A program made the position numbers and the translations under genes. From Streptomyces eurythermus (GTDB lineage: Bacteria > Actinomycetota > Actinomycetes > Streptomycetales > Streptomycetaceae), in contig NZ_BMSK01000018.1 in NCBI RefSeq assembly GCF_014649115.1, positions 12,713 to 76,712 of the forward strand: a stretch of 64,000 nucleotides of DNA, read 5' to 3'. Position 1 is the first letter of the stretch; each line of letters begins with the position of its first letter. This document shows, in pieces, positions 34,191 to 42,900 of the stretch. Under the pieces are notes generated by a model, which worked only from the letters and a program-made list of their open reading frames with translations, searched no databases and was not told the DNA's origin.

Positions 34191-34364
34191 GTGGCTGTTC
34201 CGAAGCGGAAGATGTCGCGCAGCAACACGCGCCACCGCCGGTCGCAGTGGAAGGCTGCGGTCCCCACCCTGGTTGCGTGCGAGCGCTGCCACGAGCCCAA
34301 GCAGCAGCACATCGCGTGCCCGTCTTGCGGCACCTACAACAAGCGCCAGGTCCTCGAAGTCTGA
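34191..34364 (+). CDS. rpmF: 50S ribosomal protein L32
   Basis: A 57-residue L32 with MAVPKRKMSRSNTRHRRSQW and a four-cysteine zinc ribbon (CERC and CPSC). GTG at 34191 is 2 nt after the DUF177 stop, with AGGAG 8 nt upstream inside that gene. Zinc-binding form. Confidence 0.97.
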   Translation: MAVPKRKMSRSNTRHRRSQWKAAVPTLVACERCHEPKQQHIACPSCGTYNKRQVLEV

Positions 34365-34383
34365 GTGGCTGGTGAGAGGCCCG

Positions 34384-35283
34384 ATGACTGACGCGAAAGC
34401 AGCTAGTCCCCGCCAGCGCGGGGGTAGTCCGCAGGCCTCGTCCCACACGCTTCTGGAAGGGCGGCTCGGCTACCAGGTCGAGTCCGCCCTTCTGGTGCGA
34501 GCGCTGACCCACCGTTCCTACGCGTACGAGAACGGCGGTCTGCCGACGAACGAGCGGCTGGAGTTCCTCGGGGACTCCGTGCTGGGCCTCGTCGTCACGG
34601 ACACGCTGTACCGCACCCACCCCGACCTGCCCGAAGGCCAGCTGGCCAAGTTGCGGGCCGCGGTGGTCAACTCGCGTGCGCTGGCGGAGGTCGGCCGCGG
34701 CCTGGACCTGGGCGCCTTCATCCGGCTCGGCCGGGGTGAAGAGGGCACGGGCGGCCGGGACAAGGCGTCCATCCTCGCCGACACCCTTGAAGCGGTGATC
34801 GGCGCGGTCTATCTCGACCAGGGCCTCGACGCGGCCTCCGAACTGGTGCACCGCCTGTTCGACCCGCTGATCGAGAAGTCCTCCAACCTCGGAGCCGGCC
34901 TGGACTGGAAGACCTCCCTCCAGGAGCTGACCGCGATCGAGGGGCTCGGCGTGCCCGAGTACCTGGTCACGGAGACCGGCCCCGACCACGAGAAGACCTT
35001 CACTGCTGCCGCCCGCGTCGGGGGCGTCTCGTACGGCACCGGCACCGGCCGCAGCAAGAAGGAGGCGGAGCAGCAGGCCGCCGAGTCCGCCTGGCGGTCC
35101 ATCCGGGCCGCCGCGGACGAACGCGCCAAGGCGGCCAGGGAAGCGGCCGAGGAGCCCGTCCGCGAGACGGCCGACGCATCCGCCGAGGCGGTCGAGGAAC
35201 CCGTCCGCGAGACGGCCGACGAAGCCGTCGAGGCGGCCGAGGAGTCCGTCAAGAACACCGACGCGTCCTCCGCCACCGCCTGA
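34384..35283 (+). CDS. rnc: Ribonuclease III
   Basis: A 299-residue dsRNA endonuclease (AbsB in S. coelicolor, needed for antibiotic production). The catalytic signature NERLEFLGDSVLGL, DTLEAVIGAVYLDQG and a C-terminal dsRNA-binding domain (SYGTGTGRSKKEAEQQAAESAW) are intact. After it comes an extra acidic Ala/Glu tail of about 45 residues with two EEPVRETAD units, longer than the usual enzyme. ATG at 34384 follows GAGAGG. It is 19 nt after rpmF, the usual order. Confidence 0.96.
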   Translation: MTDAKAASPRQRGGSPQASSHTLLEGRLGYQVESALLVRALTHRSYAYENGGLPTNERLEFLGDSVLGLVVTDTLYRTHPDLPEGQLAKLRAAVVNSRALAEVGRGLDLGAFIRLGRGEEGTGGRDKASILADTLEAVIGAVYLDQGLDAASELVHRLFDPLIEKSSNLGAGLDWKTSLQELTAIEGLGVPEYLVTETGPDHEKTFTAAARVGGVSYGTGTGRSKKEAEQQAAESAWRSIRAAADERAKAAREAAEEPVRETADASAEAVEEPVRETADEAVEAAEESVKNTDASSATA

Positions 35284-35296
35284 CCCGAGCAGCACC

Positions 35297-35336
35297 CGAG
35301 CGCCCGCCCGGCCGTCCACGCCGGCGCGGGCGCTCG
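35297..35336 (+). terminator. Terminator-like hairpin after rnc
   Basis: CGAGCGCCCGC (35297-35307) pairs perfectly with GCGGGCGCTCG (35326-35336), and inner CCGG/CCGG extends it. It starts 13 nt after the rnc stop and may separate the rpmF-rnc unit from mutM. Confidence 0.7.
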
Positions 35337-35376
35337 TACCGTCCACCGGTCCGTACGGTTCCCACCGGGGGTTTCG

Positions 35377-36237
35377 ATGCCCGAGTTGCCCGAGGTCGAG
35401 GTCGTCCGGCGGGGCCTGGAGCGCTGGGTCGCCCACCGGACCGTCGCCGACACCGAGGTGCTGCACCCGCGTGCCGTGCGCCGGCACCTCGCCGGCCCCG
35501 ACGACTTCGCGCACCGGCTCAAGGGCCACCACATCGGCACGCCCCGCCGGCGCGGCAAGTACCTGTGGCTGCCGCTGGAGGAGACCGGCCAGTCCGTCCT
35601 GGCCCACCTCGGCATGAGCGGGCAGCTGCTGGTGCAGCCCCATGACGCGCCGGACGAGAAGCACCTGCGCATCCGGATCCGGTTCGCCGACCGGCTCGGC
35701 ACCGAACTCCGCTTCGTGGACCAGCGCACCTTCGGCGGGCTGTCGCTGCACGACAACACCGCCGACGGCCTGCCCGACGTCATCGCGCACATCGCCCGCG
35801 ACCCGCTGGACCCGCTCTTCGACGACGAGGCCTTCCACCAGGCGCTGCGCCGCAAGCGGACCACCATCAAGCGGGCCCTGCTGGACCAGTCGCTGATCAG
35901 CGGCGTCGGCAACATCTACGCGGACGAGGCCCTGTGGCGCGCCCGCGTCCACTACGAACGCCCGACGGCGAACTTCACCCGTCCCGTCACGGCGGAACTT
36001 CTCGGCCACGTCCGCGACGTGATGAACGCGGCCCTCGCCGTCGGCGGCACCAGCTTCGACAGCCTGTACGTCAACGTCAACGGCGAGTCCGGCTACTTCG
36101 ACCGGTCCCTGGACGCGTACGGCCGTGAGGGACTGCCGTGCAAGCGGTGCGGCACCCCCATGCGGCGCCGCCCCTGGATGAACCGGTCCAGCTACTTCTG
36201 CCCCAGGTGTCAGAGGGCGCCGCGCGTCTCGTCGTAG
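35377..36237 (+). CDS. mutM: Formamidopyrimidine-DNA glycosylase
   Basis: A 286-residue Fpg that removes 8-oxoguanine. The Pro1-Glu2 active site PELPEVEVVRRGL is intact after Met removal, with catalytic Lys in RRGKYLWLPL, LLDQSLISGVGNIYADEALW and the zinc finger CKRCG...CPRCQ at the C-terminus. ATG at 35377. Its last 28 nt overlap the convergent HxlR gene. Confidence 0.97.
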   Translation: MPELPEVEVVRRGLERWVAHRTVADTEVLHPRAVRRHLAGPDDFAHRLKGHHIGTPRRRGKYLWLPLEETGQSVLAHLGMSGQLLVQPHDAPDEKHLRIRIRFADRLGTELRFVDQRTFGGLSLHDNTADGLPDVIAHIARDPLDPLFDDEAFHQALRRKRTTIKRALLDQSLISGVGNIYADEALWRARVHYERPTANFTRPVTAELLGHVRDVMNAALAVGGTSFDSLYVNVNGESGYFDRSLDAYGREGLPCKRCGTPMRRRPWMNRSSYFCPRCQRAPRVSS

Positions 36238-36605
36238 TGCGCGCGGGCCGCGAGGACGTCGTCCATCGCGCCCTCCACACAGTGGATGAGCGCCAGCAGC
36301 CGCTCGGCGACCCGGCGGCCCAGCGGCGTCAGCTCGTAGTCCACGCGCGGCGGATTCGTCGGCTGTGCCTCGCGGTGCACCAGGCCGTCCCGCTCCAGCG
36401 CGTGCAGGGTCTGGGACAGCATCTTCTCGCTCACCCCGTCGACGCGCCGGCGCAGTTCGTTGAAGCGCAGCGACCCCTCGTACAGCGCGCCGAGCGTCAG
36501 CCCGCCCCAGCGGCCCGTGACGTGCTCCAGCGTGCCGCGCGACGGGCAGGCCTTGGCGAAGACGTTGTACGCGAGGTCGTCGTGGTCCTGGGTGATGGCC
36601 GTCAT
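36210..36605 (-). CDS. HxlR-family transcriptional regulator
   Basis: A 131-residue winged-helix protein: SRGTLEHVTGRWGGLTLGAL, RFNELRRRVDGVSEKMLSQTLHALERDGL and the wing PPRVDYELTPLG. A single Cys (about residue 20) lies where redox-sensing members such as YodB/QorR have theirs. It is divergent from the flavodoxin-like gene, with a perfect palindrome between them, so it is probably a repressor of that gene and of itself, responding to quinones or electrophiles (inference). Tail-to-tail overlap with mutM. Confidence 0.92.
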   Translation of the reverse strand: MTAITQDHDDLAYNVFAKACPSRGTLEHVTGRWGGLTLGALYEGSLRFNELRRRVDGVSEKMLSQTLHALERDGLVHREAQPTNPPRVDYELTPLGRRVAERLLALIHCVEGAMDDVLAARAHYDETRGAL

Positions 36606-36644
36606 ACCTCAAGGGTACGCCCACACAGCGCTCACCAACAGGTT

Positions 36645-36665
36645 GCACTAACTGCTGGTTAGTGC
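36645..36665. promoter_or_regulatory. Perfect palindrome, candidate HxlR operator
   Basis: GCACTAAC (36645-36652), spacer TGCTG, GTTAGTGC (36658-36665): an 8-bp perfect inverted repeat 40 nt from the HxlR start and 78 nt from the flavoprotein start. Size and position suit a dimeric HxlR/QorR repressor. Confidence 0.75.
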
Positions 36666-36742
36666 TTTCCTTTGGTTACCGCAAGCGAGCCCGCTCCCTT
36701 GCCGAGCCGTGCCGTATTCCGCCGCTTTTCCAAGGAGTCCCC

Positions 36743-37327
36743 ATGTCCACGCCCGTGGTGTCCATCGCCTACCACTCCGGCTTCGGCCACACCGCCGTCC
36801 TCGCCGAGGCCGTCCGCGCCGGTGCCGCCGACGCCGGGGCCGAGGTGCACCTGATCAAGGTGGACGAGATCACCGACGCCCAGTGGGAGACGCTGGACCG
36901 CTCGGACGCGATCGTCTTCGGCTCGCCCACCTACATGGGCACCGCCTCCGGCGCCTTCCACGTCTTCGCCGAAACCACCTCCCAGCGCTGGTTCGGCCGG
37001 GCCTGGCAGGACAAGCTGGCCGCCGGCTTCACCAACTCGGCGTCCAAGAGCGGCGACAAGCTGCACACCCTCCAGTTCTTCCAGACGCTGGCCGCCCAGC
37101 ACGGCATGCACTGGGTGAACCTCGGCCTGCTCCCCGGCTGGAACAGCAGCACCGCCTCCGAGAACGACCTCAACCGCCTCGGCTTCTTCGCCGGCGCCGC
37201 CGCCCAGTCGAACAACGACCAGGGGCCCGAGGGCGTCCACAAGGCGGACATCGCCACCGCCGAGCACCTGGGCCGCCGGGTGGCGCAGACGGCGAAGACC
37301 TTCGCCCTGGGGCGCGCGGCGGCGTAG
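36743..37327 (+). CDS. Flavodoxin-fold NAD(P)H:quinone oxidoreductase (WrbA-like)
   Basis: A 194-residue flavoprotein. FMN loops: YHSGFGHTAVLAEAV (phosphate loop), FGSPTYMGTASGAFHVF and FTNSASKSGDKL; C-terminal AEHLGRRVAQTA helix. Proteins of this class reduce quinones by two electrons. ATG at 36743 has AAGGAG 5 nt upstream. Pairing with a divergent HxlR regulator is a common arrangement for electrophile-inducible quinone reductases. Confidence 0.9.
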   Translation: MSTPVVSIAYHSGFGHTAVLAEAVRAGAADAGAEVHLIKVDEITDAQWETLDRSDAIVFGSPTYMGTASGAFHVFAETTSQRWFGRAWQDKLAAGFTNSASKSGDKLHTLQFFQTLAAQHGMHWVNLGLLPGWNSSTASENDLNRLGFFAGAAAQSNNDQGPEGVHKADIATAEHLGRRVAQTAKTFALGRAAA

Positions 37328-37362
37328 ACCGTCCCCGGTCGGGTGTCCCGGGGCCGGTCGGC

Positions 37363-38697
37363 TCAGCTCCCGAACTCCAGCGCCCACCAGGGGCCGCCCG
37401 GACCGAGGTGGACCCCCGCGCCGAAGGTCGTGAAGCCGGGGTTCAGGATGTTGGCGCGATTCTCGGGGCTGTCCATCCAGGCCGCCAGCACGGCCGCCGC
37501 GTCCGCCTGCCCACGCCCGATGTTCTCCGCGCCGAGACCGGTGATCCCGGCCCGCGCCGCCCGGTCCCACGGCGACCTGCCGTCCGGGTCGGTGTGGGCG
37601 AAGAAGCCCCGCGCGGCCATGTCGTCGCTGAACGCCTCGGCCAGCCCGGTCAGCGCGGAGTTCGCCGCGAGCGCGCCGAGCCCGGCCTTCGCCCGCTCGT
37701 CGTTGACCAGCTTCAGCACCTCCGCCTCGACGGCGGCCTCCCGCGCCACGGTGTCCGTGGGGGAGGAGGGGGCGGGGGCCGGGGTCCCGGGCGTACGGGA
37801 GGGGGTCGCCGTAGGAGGTGCCGTACGGGACGGGGTGGCCTTCGGCTTGCTGGGCTTGGGCTTGGGCGCGGGCTCGGCCGGGGTGCCGGACGCGGACGGC
37901 TTGGCCGGGCCGGACGGTTCGGCCGGTGCGGGCGGCTCGGCAGGCTCGGTCCGTCCGGTTCCCGGCGTCTTGCGGGGAGCGGCCTTCGGCGACGGCTTTC
38001 CGGTGGTCGGCGACGGCTTCCGGGTGGCCGTCCGCGCCGGGGCCGAGCCGGCGGGCGCCGGCTTCGAGGCGGAGGCGGCGCCGGAGGGGGACGGGCCCGA
38101 CGACCCGGTGGGCCGGCCGTCGCCGTCGCCGGAACCCGCCGTGGCACCACCGTCCCCGGAACCCGCCGTGGCACCCGCGCCGACGCTGCCCGAGGTGCCC
38201 CCCTGCTCGCTCGCCGTGTTGCCGGGGGAGGCCACGGCCCCCGGCCGCCGGCCGCCGGTGGTGTCCGTACCACCGCCGAGCCGGTAGTGCTCCAGGCCCG
38301 GCACCGCGCCGGAGCCCACCGCGGCCGCGCCGAGGACCACGGCCACGGACACCCCGAGCAGAGCGGCGCGCACCGGCCGTACGGCCTTGGACCAGCGCCG
38401 GTCGCCCCCACGCGCCTTGCCGCCCGCGTCCCCGCCCCCGGAGCCCGAGCCGGTCCCGGATCCGGACTCGGACGCGGCCGGCGCCGGCTCGTCGTCCGTG
38501 GCGAACAGATAGGCCCGCGCCTTCGCGGTGGCCTCGGCGTACGCCTCCGGGGCCGGGTACGGCCCGATGTCCGCGGGGACCGGGCGTTCCCCGGAGGGCG
38601 GGTGGTCGTGCGCGTGCCGAGGGTCGTGCGCGTGCCGAGGGTCGTGCGCGTGCCGAGGGTCGTCGCTTCCGGCGGCGGAGCGTCGGTGGCGTCCCAT
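37363..38697 (-). CDS. Membrane-anchored CAP/SCP-domain protein
   Basis: A 444-residue protein. Cytoplasmic N-terminus of about 115 residues with a His-rich repeat, one TM helix near 120-140 (AALLGVSVAVVLGAAAV), a long external Pro/Ser/Thr/Ala-rich spacer, and a C-terminal CAP (SCP/PR1) domain from about 320: LKLVNDERAKAGLGAL, AEAFSDDMAARGFFAHTDPDG, GAENIGRGQADAAAVLAAWM and ENRANILNPGFTTFG, the YkwD-type set with the His-Glu-His cavity. Probably acts on or senses the cell wall. ATG at 38695-38697. Convergent with the flavoprotein gene. Confidence 0.88.
   Translation of the reverse strand: MGRHRRSAAGSDDPRHAHDPRHAHDPRHAHDHPPSGERPVPADIGPYPAPEAYAEATAKARAYLFATDDEPAPAASESGSGTGSGSGGGDAGGKARGGDRRWSKAVRPVRAALLGVSVAVVLGAAAVGSGAVPGLEHYRLGGGTDTTGGRRPGAVASPGNTASEQGGTSGSVGAGATAGSGDGGATAGSGDGDGRPTGSSGPSPSGAASASKPAPAGSAPARTATRKPSPTTGKPSPKAAPRKTPGTGRTEPAEPPAPAEPSGPAKPSASGTPAEPAPKPKPSKPKATPSRTAPPTATPSRTPGTPAPAPSSPTDTVAREAAVEAEVLKLVNDERAKAGLGALAANSALTGLAEAFSDDMAARGFFAHTDPDGRSPWDRAARAGITGLGAENIGRGQADAAAVLAAWMDSPENRANILNPGFTTFGAGVHLGPGGPWWALEFGS
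38605..38658 (-). repeat. Three 18-bp tandem repeats, His-rich
   Basis: Three identical copies of GTCGTGCGCGTGCCGAGG in a row (38605-38622, 38623-38640, 38641-38658), encoding DPRHAH repeated near the N-terminus of the CAP protein. Complete identity suggests recent or unstable expansion. Confidence 0.92.
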
Positions 38698-38844
38698 GAT
38701 CGTTGCCCTCTTCCTCGTACGCGTTCCTCGTACGTGTGGCCGATCCGCTCCACTCCTTCGAGTGGGTTTCAGCCACGATTCACCGGGTCCGGACGGTACC
38801 CGATGTCGCCGGGGCGCGACGTGTCCCGGACGGCACCGGCCGGT

Positions 38845-38850
38845 TAGGTT
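38845..38850 (+). promoter_or_regulatory. -10 element for a leaderless transcript (acylphosphatase)
   Basis: TAGGTT matches TANNNT and ends 6 nt before the ATG at 38857. No ribosome site is present. Confidence 0.6.
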
Positions 38851-38856
38851 GCACCC

Positions 38857-39138
38857 ATGAGCGAGGACGTACGACTGGTCGCCTGGGTACGTGGACACGT
38901 GCAGGGCGTGGGATTCCGCTGGTTCACGCGGGCCAAGGCACTGGAGATCGGCGGGCTGAGTGGTTTTGCTCTCAATTTGGCCGACGGCCGGGTCCAGGTG
39001 GTCGCGGAGGGGTCGCGCGAGGGCTGCGAGGGGCTGCTGGACTGGCTCCAGGGCGCCGACACGCCCGGGCGCGTGGACGGTGTGACAGAGATCTGGGACA
39101 CACCGCGCGGCGGTTACGACGGCTTCGCCATCCGCTGA
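38857..39138 (+). CDS. acyP: Acylphosphatase
   Basis: A 93-residue ferredoxin-fold enzyme hydrolysing acyl phosphates. The catalytic Arg loop VRGHVQGVGFRWF and the Asn of GFALNLADGRVQVVAEG are present. Usual length. Probably translated from a leaderless mRNA. It lies upstream of the short coiled-coil gene and smc, an order I remember from S. coelicolor. Confidence 0.95.
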   Translation: MSEDVRLVAWVRGHVQGVGFRWFTRAKALEIGGLSGFALNLADGRVQVVAEGSREGCEGLLDWLQGADTPGRVDGVTEIWDTPRGGYDGFAIR

Positions 39139-39517
39139 TCCGGTCCCGCCGCGCCCTCCGGCCGGGCCGCCGCGGGCGCCGCGGGCGCCCGCCGGGAGTG
39201 AAAACGCCCTGGTGGTTGCCAAGGCGAGCGGGGCATGGCAGGCTCCGCAGGTACTGCTGGTCGCCACGCCCTGAGGGGCCCGGAGAGCCACAGCACCGCC
39301 GTGTTCCCGGCCGTGCGCCCCGGTTTGCCCCCCAATACAGGGCGTGATCGTGTTGACCGTCAAACTTTTTGGTGAGACGCTGAAAGCCCCGCGCACCTTA
39401 GCTGTTTGGCATGGAACAACAGCAGAGCAACACCCGGATGTGCCAAGCACCGCGGGTGCGAATCCCTCACGACCCACACCGCATCGGTCGGTCACTCATT
39501 GTGGAGGACCATCCATC
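39139..39517 (+). other. Intergenic region with promoter and structured leader
   Basis: 379 bp without a protein gene. The first 200 bp are very GC-rich. TTGACC at 39353-39358 in a comparatively AT-rich stretch (39345-39375) may be a -35. Downstream come two consecutive hairpins (listed separately) before the small ORF at 39518. Confidence 0.5.
39401..39458 (+). promoter_or_regulatory. Structured 5' leader, two hairpins
   Basis: Hairpin 1: GCTGTT (39401-39406) with AACAGC (39418-39423). Hairpin 2: CACCCG (39431-39436) with CGGGTG (39453-39458), enclosing GTGC (39440-39443), loop CAA, GCAC (39447-39450). Followed by a single-stranded-looking stretch and GGAGG near 39502. It matches no riboswitch I recognise. 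Confidence 0.4.
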
Positions 39518-39721
39518 ATGGCAAAGGCGCTTCTCGGTTACGTCGGCGGCTCCGACCCTCGACTCCTCGCCGAGATGCGACGGCTGCAGCAGCGTGTACA
39601 GGACCTGGAGTCCGAGCTCGGACGGATCCAGGCCGAGAACGAAGCGCTGACGGCTGCCGCCTCTCAGGAGAGGATCATGGAGAGCATCGACGCACACCAG
39701 GCGGAGCCTGCGCTCACCTGA
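39518..39721 (+). CDS. Short coiled-coil protein upstream of smc
   Basis: 67 residues starting MAKALLGYVGGSDPRLLAEM, then a coiled coil (RRLQQRVQDLESELGRIQAEN) of about four heptads and a short acidic tail. No membrane segment. ATG at 39518 has GGAGG 10 nt upstream. Codon usage is normal for the genome. Unknown function; its own leader and terminator show it is an independent transcription unit. Confidence 0.8.
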   Translation: MAKALLGYVGGSDPRLLAEMRRLQQRVQDLESELGRIQAENEALTAAASQERIMESIDAHQAEPALT

Positions 39722-39789
39722 TCGCTGCATCAGCTCCACAACAGCAGAGACAGTGATCGGGTTGCCCGTATCAACCGCTCAGTTGATCG

Positions 39790-39847
39790 GACGACTGCGA
39801 TCCAGTCGTCAGAGTAGCAAGGGACGCTTCGGCGTCCCTTCGTTCTT
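39790..39847 (+). terminator. Double-hairpin terminator after the coiled-coil gene
   Basis: Hairpin 1: GACGACTG (39790-39797), loop CGATC, CAGTCGTC (39803-39810). Hairpin 2: AAGGGACGC (39819-39827), loop TTCG, GCGTCCCTT (39832-39840), followed by CGTTCTTT. The stable UUCG loop and T-rich tail make this the most classical terminator in the window. Confidence 0.9.
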
Positions 39848-39966
39848 TACCCCCGCATCCTTTCACCTTCTTTAACATCTGGTGTGCCCTGCGTGGTCAA
39901 TGACGAAACCGCGCGGCGGCGGGGGTTCGTCGGCCGAGCCGGAGCGGCGGGTAGAGTCCAGGGGCT

Positions 39967-42900
39967 GTGCACCTCAAGGCCCTGACCCTGCGCGGGTTCA
40001 AGTCGTTCGCCTCGGCGACCACGCTCCGGTTCGAACCGGGGATCACGTGTGTCGTCGGCCCGAACGGCTCGGGCAAGTCCAATGTCGTGGACGCGCTCAG
40101 CTGGGTCATGGGCGAACAGGGCGCCAAGTCGTTGCGCGGCGGCAAGATGGAGGACGTCATCTTCGCCGGCACCACCGGCCGCCCACCGCTCGGCCGCGCC
40201 GAGGTGTCCCTGACCATCGACAACTCCGACGGGGCCCTGCCCATCGAGTACGCCGAGGTCACCATCACGCGGACCATGTTCCGCAACGGCGGCAGCGAGT
40301 ACCAGATCAACGGCGACACCTGCCGGCTGCTGGACATCCAGGAACTCCTCTCCGACTCCGGCATCGGCCGTGAGATGCACGTCATCGTCGGCCAGGGCCA
40401 GCTCGACTCCGTCCTGCACGCCGATCCCATGGGCCGCCGCGCCTTCATCGAGGAGGCGGCCGGGGTCCTCAAGCACCGCAAGCGCAAGGAGAAGGCGCTC
40501 CGCAAGCTGGACGCGATGCAGGCCAACCTCGCGCGCGTGCAGGACCTCACCGACGAACTGCGCCGCCAGCTCAAGCCCCTGGGCCGGCAGGCGGCGGTGG
40601 CCCGCCGGGCCGCCGTCATCCAGGCCGACCTCCGCGACGCCCGGCTGCGGCTGCTCGCCGACGATCTGGTGCGGCTGCGTGCGGCCCTCCAGGCGGAGAT
40701 CGCCGACGAGGCGGCGCTGAAGGAACGCAAGGACACCGCCGAGCGGGAGCTGAGGAAGGCCCTGCACCAGGAGGCCCTGCTGGAGGACGAGGTCCGCCGG
40801 CTCACCCCGCGGCTGACGCGCGCCCAGCAGACCTGGTACGAGCTGTCCCAGCTCGCCGAACGCGTCCGCGGCACGATCTCCCTGGCCGACGCCCGGGTCA
40901 GGAGCGCCACCTCCGCCCCGCCCGAGGAGCGGCGCGGCCGGGACCCCGAGGACCTGGAACGCGAGGCCGCCCGCGTCCGGGAACAGGAGGCCGAGCTGGA
41001 GGCCGCCCTCGAAGCGGCGCGGCGGGCGCTGGACGACACGGTCGCGCACCGCGCCGAACTGGAGCGCGAGCTGGCCGTGGAGGAGCGCCGGCTGAAGGAC
41101 GTCGCCCGCGCCATCGCGGACCGCCGCGAGGGCCTTGCCCGCCTTTCCGGGCAGGTCAACGCGGCCCGCTCGCGCGTCGCCTCCGCCCAGGCGGAGATCG
41201 ACCGGCTCGCCACGGCCCGCGACGAGGCGCGGGAACGGGCGGTGCGCGCGCAGGAGGAGTACGAGGCCCTGCGCGCGGAGGTCGACGGCCTGGACGCGGG
41301 CGACGCCGACCTGGCCGAGCGGCACGAGGCCGCGAAGCGGGAGCTGGCGGACGCGGAGGCCGCCCTCGGCACGGCGCGCGACGCCCTCACCGCCGCCGAG
41401 CGCAGCCGCGCGGCCACCCAGGCCCGCCACGAGGCGCTGGCGCTGGGCCTGCGCCGCAAGGACGGCACCGGCATACTGCTCGGCGCGCGCGACCGCCTCA
41501 CCGGCATCCTCGGCCCGGCGGCGGAACTCCTGAGGATCACCCCGGGCTACGAGATCCCGCTGGCGGCGGCCTTCGGCACGGCGGCCGACGCCCTCGCCGT
41601 CACCACCCCGGCGGCAGCGACCGAGGCCCTGACCCTCCTCCGCAAACAGGACGCCGGCCGAGCCACCCTCCTCTTGACCCAAGCCCCGGAAGAGGCCCCC
41701 CAAAGCGACACGGGCAACGGCGCGGGCGACCACGACGCACCCGCACCCGTCCACGGTGGGACAGCGCCCCGAAGGGGCGCGGGGAACTGCGCGGGTGACC
41801 ACGACGCTCCCGCACTTGTCCACGGCGGGACGGCGCCCCATAGGGGCGCGGGGAACGGCGCGAGCAACCACGACGTACCCGCACTCGACCACGGCGGGAC
41901 AGCGCCCCACAGGGGCGCGGGGAACTGCGCGACGAGCCACGACGCTCCCGCACCCGACAACGGCGACCCAGCCCCCCAACCCGGCGTACCCCTCTTCGCC
42001 GCCACCCTCGTCCACGGCCCCGCCGACCTCATGCCCGCCGTCCGCCGCGTCCTGCGCGACATCGTCGTGGTCGACACCCTGGCCGACGCCGAGACCCTGG
42101 TCCGCGCCCGCCCCGACCTGACCGCGGTCACCGCCGAAGGCGACCTCCTCGGCGCCCACATCGCGCACGGCGGCTCCGCGGGCGCCCCCAGCCTGCTGGA
42201 GGTCCAGGCCTCCGTGGACGAGGCCGCGGCCGAACTGGCCGAGCTGGAGGTCCGCTGCCGGGAGCTCGCCGAGGCGCAGCGCGCGGCGGCCGAGCGCCGT
42301 ACCCGGGCCGCCACCCTCGTGGAGGAGCTCGGCGAGCGGCGCCGCGCCGCCGACCGGGAGAAGTCGGCCGTCGCCCAGCAGCTCGGCCGCCTGGCCGGCC
42401 AGGCCCGCGGCGCCGCAGGCGAGGCCGAGCGGTCGGCCGCGGCCGCGGCCCGCGCGCAGGAGGCGCTGGAGGCGGCCGTACAGGAGGCCGAGGAGCTGGC
42501 CGAGCGGCTGGCCGTGGCCGAGGAGGCACCGGTGGAGGAGGAGCCGGACATCTCGGTCCGGGACCGGCTCGCCGCCGACGGGGCCAACGCCCGGCAGACC
42601 GAGATGGAGGCCCGCCTCCAGGTCCGTACGCACGAGGAGCGGGTCAAGGGGCTCGCCGGACGCGCCGACGCGCTCGACCGGGCGGCCCGCGCCGAACGCG
42701 AGGCACGCGCGCGTGCCGAGCGGCGCCGGGCCCGGCTGCGCTACGAGGCGGCCGTGGCCGGGGCCGTCGCCTCCGGCGCCCGGCAGCTGCTGGCGCATGT
42801 GGAGGTGTCCCTCGCCCGCGCCGAGCAGGAGCGCGCCGCCGCCGAGGCCGCCAAGGCCCGGGGCGAGCGGGAGCTGGCCGCCGCCCGCGCGGCCGGCCGT

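Noticed and set aside
39452..39475. tRNA-like T-arm (GGGTGCGAATCCC) suggesting a tRNA remnant or attachment site
   Set aside because: No acceptor stem, anticodon arm or matching repeat exists nearby; the bases fit better in the leader hairpin.
41713..41975. Possible CRISPR array because of regular repeats in smc
   Set aside because: The whole 69-bp unit is repeated with no unique spacers, the frame is coding, and no cas genes are near.
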